From: TMP-86 sp031394735 | Lineage (GTDB): Bacteria; Pseudomonadota; Gammaproteobacteria; Steroidobacterales; Steroidobacteraceae | NCBI GenBank assembly: GCA_031394735.1 | Contig: JANMXI010000287.1 | Coordinates: forward strand, 18,598 to 82,597 | Direction of reading: 5' to 3' | Length of the DNA stretch: 64,000 nt | In this document: positions 59,935 through 64,000 of the stretch, one piece after another | Position numbering within the stretch: the first letter of the stretch is position 1 | Layout of the letters: the number at the start of each line of letters is the position of its first letter | Notes under the pieces: generated by a model | What the model was told of the DNA's origin: nothing | Databases searched by the model: none | Seen by the model: the letters and a program-made list of their open reading frames with translations, nothing else | Program-made: the position numbers and the translations under genes

Positions 59935-60092
59935 AGAACTGGTCCATTCTTTGGCCACGACACTGCCTAGTATTCGGCAGTTTCCACAGCAACTTGAATG
60001 GCCTATTGGTAAGTCAAAACCGAGACCCAGCGCATGCACGCCGTCTTTATAAGAGTGGCTTAAATTCGGGCCAGCGTCACATTTCCAGCCGT

Positions 60093-60629
60093 TCAGGGGC
60101 GTTTGACGGGCGATGCCTTGACCGTGGTGCGGGTCTTGAAACGCTGTCGGATCTCGCCGTTGCGAATCCTTTCTTGGTAGTGGCCGGCGGTGTAGGCGCT
60201 CAAGACGCCGCGCCAGAAGGCAATGGCCGTAGGATTGCGGTCGTATTCGACGATTTCCCATTCCCCGGCAAACCGATCGAAAATCAGCGTTGCGGCGTCC
60301 CGGCCAATGCCAACGCGACGGTGCGGACGACGGATGAAAAACTCCGACAACAAATAATCGGCGGATTTCTCACCAGCACCGGCAATACGCGGCCGGGTCA
60401 CCAAAGCAAACCCGACGCTGTCGCTACCTTTCAAGACGATCAACGGATGGGAATGATCGTTCGCGAACCAGTTGGCGAAGATTTCGTCGTTTCGAGGGGC
60501 GTCTTCGATCATCACCGGAAATACGCCGGTGTTTAATTGAGACAGATCTTCCAGATACTCGCCGTAGATCTTTTCGATCCATTGGCGGTCCTTGGGCAAA
60601 TGCTTGCAGTCGCGAATGCTGACCAGCAT
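60093..60629 (-). CDS. GNAT family N-acetyltransferase
   Basis: A 178-residue GNAT protein. The acetyl-CoA loop is in ADYLLSEFFIRRPHRRVGIG (RRVGIGRDAA variant), followed by IVEYDRNPTAIAFWRGVLSA. A basic C-terminal tail (RFKTRTTVKASPVKRP). ATG with AAGGGAC ribosome-binding site. The substrate is unknown. It lies downstream of the Ala-rich lipoprotein gene but is separated by a terminator. Confidence 0.82.
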   Translation of the reverse strand: MLVSIRDCKHLPKDRQWIEKIYGEYLEDLSQLNTGVFPVMIEDAPRNDEIFANWFANDHSHPLIVLKGSDSVGFALVTRPRIAGAGEKSADYLLSEFFIRRPHRRVGIGRDAATLIFDRFAGEWEIVEYDRNPTAIAFWRGVLSAYTAGHYQERIRNGEIRQRFKTRTTVKASPVKRP

Positions 60630-60643
60630 GAGTCCCTTCCTTT

Positions 60644-60692
60644 AAAAATACACAGCCCGGACAAGCGTGCCAGTTGGCGCACCTGCCCGGGC
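60644..60692 (-). terminator. Intrinsic terminator of the Ala-rich lipoprotein gene
   Basis: On the minus strand a long imperfect stem (GCCCGG...CCGGGC outer, GTGCGCC/GGC-C inner, loop AACT) is followed by TGTGTATTTTTA. It lies 29 bases after the lipoprotein stop. Confidence 0.75.
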
Positions 60693-60720
60693 GTGTGCAA
60701 TCAGCTGTCGAAGTGTTTTA

Positions 60721-60981
60721 TTACTTCGGTGCGTCAGCAGGCTTCATGGCGGAGGACGCAGCGTCCTTCGCGGCAGAAGCTGCATCCTTGGCAGCGTCAG
60801 CGGCAGCACCAGCAGCGTCAGCAGCAGCGGCAGGAGCCGACTCAACAGCAGGCGCCATGGCAGCAGGAGCGGACTCAGCAGCCGGAGCTTCCATGGCAGG
60901 AGCCGGAGGAGCCTCAGTTTTGGCGCAGCCACCCAGCACGAGTGCAGCGACGAAAGCGCTTAGAGCAAGTTTGGTCTTCAT
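60721..60981 (-). CDS. Small Ala/Pro-rich lipoprotein
   Basis: An 86-residue lipoprotein: signal with lipobox (LALSAFVAALVLGGCAKTEA), then a low-complexity segment of repeated APAAE/SAPAA units and a DAA-GAAADAAKDAASAAKDAA helix-like tail. It resembles alanine-rich Lpp-like or periplasmic-spacing lipoproteins; no enzymatic motif. It has its own strong-looking promoter at 61068-61095 and its own terminator, so it is probably an abundant monocistronic product. Confidence 0.8.
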   Translation of the reverse strand: MKTKLALSAFVAALVLGGCAKTEAPPAPAMEAPAAESAPAAMAPAVESAPAAAADAAGAAADAAKDAASAAKDAASSAMKPADAPK

Positions 60982-61067
60982 CTATCGATACCCCAGAAAA
61001 TTTAAGGAGGAGAAACAACCAAGGCAAACTAGTTTGTCTTCGGGTTTTACCCAGATCGCGGGAGGCG

Positions 61068-61095
61068 ATTTTAGAGCGTTTTGCTATAATTTCAA
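61068..61095 (-). promoter_or_regulatory. Sigma-70-type promoter of the Ala-rich lipoprotein
   Basis: On the minus strand TTGAAA, a 16-base spacer and TAAAAT give a good -35/-10 pair; transcription would begin near 61061, about 80 bases before the lipoprotein ATG. Confidence 0.65.
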
Positions 61096-61096
61096 A

Positions 61097-61214
61097 CCTG
61101 TTTCGAAGGTTATTTACAGTTTATTGTTATCTTCGGCGTTCTGACGCCCGAGCCACAGTACACGCCTTTAACGCGCTTCGAGTGGTTTGGGGTTAACTCG
61201 CAAGCCACTTTTTT
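61097..61214 (+). ncRNA. Candidate small RNA or pepQ leader
   Basis: The perfect extended -10 TGCTATAAT (61082-61090) predicts a start near 61097. The transcript would contain a small hairpin (GGCGT TCTG ACGCC) and end in a stem GTGGTTTG / CAAGCCAC (one wobble) followed by TTTTTT at 61209-61214. A discrete RNA of about 118 bases or an attenuator ahead of pepQ is possible. The -35 region is weak, and no known RNA family was recognised. Confidence 0.4.
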
Positions 61215-61296
61215 GAAGGCCCCATTGGCCATTATCCGGCCCAGTTTGACATCTTGCCGCCTTGCCGATTGCCCTTCATTTCCAAGGAATTCACCT

Positions 61297-62625
61297 GTGA
61301 CCAGCGACCGATTGGATGACCTGTTCCCCGCGCACCTGAAAGTCATCATGCAGCGTACGGATGGCGCCCTGGAGGCTGCAGGGTTCGAGGCCCTGGTGAT
61401 TCACGCCGGCGCGCCCATTTCGCTGTTCCTGGACGATCACGATCATCCCTTCAAGACCAATCCCCATTTCAAGGCCTGGGTGCCGCTGCCGGCCCACCCG
61501 CATTGCGCCGTCATCTACCGCCCGGGCGCCAAACTCACCCTGCTGTTCTACCGCCCCGATGATTATTGGCACAAATCGCCCGATCTGCCCAACGGTGCCT
61601 GGACCCGCGAAGTCGAGGTGATCGCCATTGCGACGCCGGACGCTGCGGCCGAACATTGGAGCAGTCTCGGTCGCACCGCATTAATCGGTCCGCCGGCCGC
61701 CTTCGGAAGCGCCGATCCGGCATGCATCAACCCGGCAGAACTGCTCACCCGACTGCACTACGACCGAGCCGTCAAAACCGAGTACGAATTGGAGTGCATG
61801 CGCCGCGCCAGTGAACTGGGCGCGCGCGGACACCGTGCCGCGCTCGCGGCGTTCCGATCCGGGGAGTCGGAGTACCAGGCCCATATGCGGTACCTAGAAG
61901 CCTGCGTGCAGCGCGAAGAGGAGATGCCCTACAACAATATCGTCGCCTACAACGAAAACGCGGCGGTGCTGCATTACCAGCACCTGGCGCGAACGGCGCC
62001 CACGGCCTTGCGCTCATTTCTCATCGATGCCGGCGCGCAATTTCGTGGCTATGCCAGCGATATCACCCGCACCTACGCGGCCACGCCAGGCCGCTTCGCC
62101 GAGCTGATCGAACGCATGGACGACGCGCAGCTTGCCATGTGCGCCTTGATTCGCAGCGGCACCGACTATCGCGACGTTCATTTGAGCGCGCATCGGATCA
62201 TCGGCGACGTGCTGCAGGCCGCCGGCGTGCTCAACGTGGGTGGCCAGACGGCTCTGGAAAGCGGCGCCACCAGCGTGTTCTTTCCGCACGGCATCGGACA
62301 TCTGCTCGGACTGCAGGTACATGATGTCGGCGGCGTCATGGCAGATGCCGCGGGCCATGAGCGCGCACGACCCAAGGGTCACCCCTATCTGCGACTCACC
62401 CGTATGCTGGAACCGGGCGTCGTGGTCACCGTGGAGCCCGGCGTCTATTGGATCGACTCACTGCTCAAAGCCGCGTCCGCGGATGCGCGGCGCGACCTCA
62501 TCGATTGGAGCGTGGTCGAGGAGTTGCGCCCCTATGGTGGCATCCGGATCGAAGATGACGTGGTCGCTACGGCTGCAACGCCTGAGAATCTCACCCGCAA
62601 CGCATTTGTAAGAATCGGGGCGTAA
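61297..62625 (+). CDS. pepQ: Xaa-Pro dipeptidase PepQ (M24 family)
   Basis: A 442-residue prolidase. A GTG at 61297 with AAGGA upstream gives the family start (TSDRLDDLFPAHLKVIMQR). PepQ-specific LFLDDHDHPFKTNPHFKAWV is present. Metal ligands of the pita-bread fold: Asp in FLIDAGAQFRGYASDITRTY (two Asp), His in FPHGIGHLLGLQVHDVGG, Glu in VVTVEPGVYWID and Glu in GGIRIEDDVVAT. It cleaves dipeptides with C-terminal proline and can hydrolyse organophosphates. A possible leader RNA lies upstream. Confidence 0.96.
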   Translation: MTSDRLDDLFPAHLKVIMQRTDGALEAAGFEALVIHAGAPISLFLDDHDHPFKTNPHFKAWVPLPAHPHCAVIYRPGAKLTLLFYRPDDYWHKSPDLPNGAWTREVEVIAIATPDAAAEHWSSLGRTALIGPPAAFGSADPACINPAELLTRLHYDRAVKTEYELECMRRASELGARGHRAALAAFRSGESEYQAHMRYLEACVQREEEMPYNNIVAYNENAAVLHYQHLARTAPTALRSFLIDAGAQFRGYASDITRTYAATPGRFAELIERMDDAQLAMCALIRSGTDYRDVHLSAHRIIGDVLQAAGVLNVGGQTALESGATSVFFPHGIGHLLGLQVHDVGGVMADAAGHERARPKGHPYLRLTRMLEPGVVVTVEPGVYWIDSLLKAASADARRDLIDWSVVEELRPYGGIRIEDDVVATAATPENLTRNAFVRIGA

Positions 62626-62636
62626 CGTGCGGACCG

Positions 62637-63168
62637 GTGCGCATACTCAAGGTCTCCGATGTCTATTTTCCACGCGTCAATGGCGTCTCCACCTCCATCG
62701 ACACGTTTCGCCGCGATCTGCAGGCGCTGGGTCATGAAGTATTCCTGACAGCGCCGGCCTACGTTGGCGAGGCATCCGCCGAGACCGGCATCGATCGCGT
62801 CCGCTCCCGGGCTGTGCCAAAAGACCCGGAAGATCGCATCATGAATTGGCGCCAGTTGAATGCGACCTTGGACCAAAGCGGCGGAGGCGCCGTGGATGTC
62901 ATCCACATTCACAATTTTGTCGCCGCAACTGGGCTGCAAACACGCGCCCGACGACATTGATGGATTCGCCACTGCCGTGCTCGAATTGCTCGGCGATTCA
63001 GATCGACGCAGACGTCTGGGAACCGAGGCGCGCGACTACGCACTGCGCTGGTCCTCGCGCGCTCAGGCGCAGCGCCTTTCCGATCTTTATTCAACGTTGA
63101 TCGCCCGTGCCCGCCACAGTGGCGTTACGTCTTCACCAGGCGCGGAAGGATTGCCCGGCCGATATTGA
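62637..63168 (+). pseudogene. Glycosyltransferase family 4 gene with a large internal deletion
   Basis: The frame from GTG 62637 encodes a GT4 N-terminus (MRILKVSDVYFPRVNGVSTS, then IDTFRRDLQALGHEVFLTAP, VIHIHNFVAA) and stops at 62958-62960. In the next frame the C-terminal end of such an enzyme follows (CKHAPDDIDGFATAVLELLG, DSDRRRRLGTEARDYALRWS, SSRAQAQRLSDLYSTLIARA) to 63168. About 200 or more central residues, including the nucleotide-sugar-binding EX7E region, are missing. The joint is near 62925-62940. A short hairpin follows and mscL is convergent. Confidence 0.75.
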
Positions 63169-63173
63169 GCACC

Positions 63174-63202
63174 GGCTTGCGGCGCGTGATGCGCCGCAAG
63201 CC
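63174..63202. terminator. Perfect 12-bp hairpin between convergent genes
   Basis: Arms GGCTTGCGGCGC and GCGCCGCAAGCC around GTGAT, located between the glycosyltransferase remnant (plus) and mscL (minus). No T-tract follows on either strand; it could be a bidirectional terminator or transcript-stabilising hairpin. Confidence 0.6.
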
Positions 63203-63223
63203 CTGCACAACTTATCGCAATCC

Positions 63224-63622
63224 TCAGCGCGCGCGCAGCGCGTCGCGGATCTCTTCCAGCAGAACTTCCTGACGCGGCGGCGCAGCGGGTGCCGCGGCCG
63301 GCGCAGGCGGCGCCTTCTTGAGATTGTTGATTGCGCGCAATGCGAGGAACAGCACGAATGCAATGATCGCGAAATCGAAAATCGACTGCAAGAACACGCC
63401 GTACTTCAGCAGCACGGGTTCCCCCTTCGGATCGTTGCCCAACTCCATCGCAAGCGTCGCGAAATTAACGCCACCCATGGCCTTGCCCAACACCGGCATG
63501 AGCACATCTGCCACCAGCGAAGAAACGATTTTCCCAAACGCAGTACCGACGATGACACCGACCGCCAGGTCGACCACGCTGCCCTTCATTGCGAATTCTT
63601 TAAATTCTGTTGCCAAACCCAT
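63224..63622 (-). CDS. mscL: Large-conductance mechanosensitive channel MscL
   Basis: A 132-residue two-helix channel that opens under membrane tension. Start ATG 63622 (AGGAG seven bases upstream) gives the family N-terminus GLATEFKEFAMKGSVVDLAV; helix 1 VDLAVGVIVGTAFGKIVSSL with the pore GxxxG/A pattern; periplasmic loop; helix 2 FLQSIFDFAIIAFVLFLALR; C-terminal bundle EVLLEEIRDALRAR. An Ala/Pro linker (KAPPAPAAAPAAPPR) precedes the bundle. Confidence 0.97.
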   Translation of the reverse strand: MGLATEFKEFAMKGSVVDLAVGVIVGTAFGKIVSSLVADVLMPVLGKAMGGVNFATLAMELGNDPKGEPVLLKYGVFLQSIFDFAIIAFVLFLALRAINNLKKAPPAPAAAPAAPPRQEVLLEEIRDALRAR

Positions 63623-63695
63623 CTGCGCACTCCTGTTATCGATTAATCCTAAGAGAGCGTACGTCAATCGAGTGGCTTAGCAAAGATGATTCTTC

Positions 63696-64000
63696 TCATC
63701 GAAAATTCGCCTTGGCGCCGGCGTAGAAAAACGCACCCATCGCCGAGACTGGATAAGACCGGTAACCGAACTCAGGCTTTTCATTGAACAGATTGTTCAC
63801 GCCGGCCCAGAGCGTGAGTCGCTCGCTGAACTCGTACTCCACGTTGAGGTTGTGCTCCCAGCCCTGCTTGGCCTTCAGATACTGCGGAGCCGAGGAATCC
63901 GGATCGCCGGCGATCTGCGCGTCTGTGTACCGGTTGGTCTTGCTGAACCAGTTGATGCCGTACGTCACGGTGACAGGCTGCCAGCGCCAGGTCAGATCCA
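63696..64000 (-). CDS. TonB-dependent receptor, C-terminal fragment (cut by window edge)
   Basis: The minus-strand frame runs open from the window edge (LTWRWQPVTVTYGINWFSK) to a stop at 63696. The C-terminal strands and the final pattern VEYEFSERLTLWAGVNNLFN, EKPEFGYRSYPV, FFYAGAKANFR end in the typical TonB-receptor beta-barrel close (VNNLFN is the diagnostic motif). About 100 residues are in the window; the substrate cannot be read. Confidence 0.88.
   Translation of the reverse strand, partial: DLTWRWQPVTVTYGINWFSKTNRYTDAQIAGDPDSSAPQYLKAKQGWEHNLNVEYEFSERLTLWAGVNNLFNEKPEFGYRSYPVSAMGAFFYAGAKANFR

Larger units (their letters stand above)
60982..61296. other. 315-base intergenic region with overlapping divergent promoters
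   Basis: Between the lipoprotein (minus) and pepQ (plus) no protein gene is seen. It holds a minus-strand promoter (61068-61095), an overlapping plus-strand extended -10 TGCTATAAT (61082-61090), and a plus-strand terminator-like hairpin with six T residues (61182-61214), about 80 bases before the pepQ GTG. A strong AAGGAGG at 61003-61009 on the plus strand has no start codon behind it. Confidence 0.6.

Noticed and set aside
1..64000. CRISPR arrays, tRNA or rRNA genes, transposases, integrases
   Set aside because: No regularly spaced direct repeats, cloverleaf-like sequences or recombinase motifs were recognised by reading; absence is not proven without a search tool.

Overview
The window reads as a chromosomal segment of a high-GC gammaproteobacterium. 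Several gene orders are typical of that class: rng-yhdP-nit-tldD, holA-nadD-rsfS-rlmH-maf, miaB-ybeZ-ybeY-corC-lnt-leuS-lptE, and ssb-MFS-uvrA. The load of acyl-CoA, Rieske, P450 and SDR genes suggests an environmental degrader of the Nevskiales/Steroidobacterales sort. That placement is an inference, not a phylogenetic result. The segment is gene-dense, with many stop/start overlaps (ATGA, GTGA, TTGA). No tRNA, rRNA, CRISPR array, transposase or integrase was recognised.

Layout. (1) 1-9616, minus strand: holA, nadD, rsfS, rlmH, maf, rng, yhdP, nitrilase, tldD (cut by the window edge). (2) 9715-9803: three abutting palindromes. (3) 9877-22871: an accessory catabolic block with two SDRs, a nitronate monooxygenase-like protein, a lipoate-ligase-like protein, a VOC protein, TetR, a PaaG-like isomerase/hydratase, two CurA-like reductases, a NIPSNAP protein, a P450 and two Rieske oxygenase alpha genes. 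Both Rieske genes are broken, one by an in-frame TAA and one by an internal out-of-frame deletion. (4) 23020-28214: a beta-oxidation operon (thiolase, FadB/J-like, acyl-CoA dehydrogenase) behind a frameshifted TetR gene and a perfect 11-bp-arm palindrome. (5) 28320-30815: a feoA-feoB operon with a small Cys-rich membrane protein. (6) 30908-37142: DUF5916 outer-membrane protein, HIT, proline iminopeptidase, GNAT, MFS-acyltransferase fusion. (7) 37199-41633: a putative Fur-controlled extracytoplasmic redox module. It holds a di-heme peroxidase, a porin, an FMN-binding protein and a four-helix His-rich membrane protein, divergent from the ApbE flavin transferase that would load the FMN. (8) 41845-51633: lipoprotein hydrolase, HExxH protein, lptE, leuS, lnt, corC, ybeY, ybeZ, miaB. 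(9) 51674-64000: def, ssb, MFS, uvrA, a BtuF-like protein, aromatic aminotransferase, HDOD, GNAT, Ala-rich lipoprotein, a possible small RNA, pepQ, a broken glycosyltransferase, mscL and the end of a TonB-dependent receptor.

Main points for a second look. The usual leuS-lptE-holA-nadD gene string is split here by about 33.6 kb of accessory DNA, with both halves still in the same orientation. Four genes in the window carry clear lesions: two Rieske alphas, one TetR and one glycosyltransferase. The Fur-box-associated flavin/heme/porin module (37.2-41.6 kb) is the best candidate for an under-described system.
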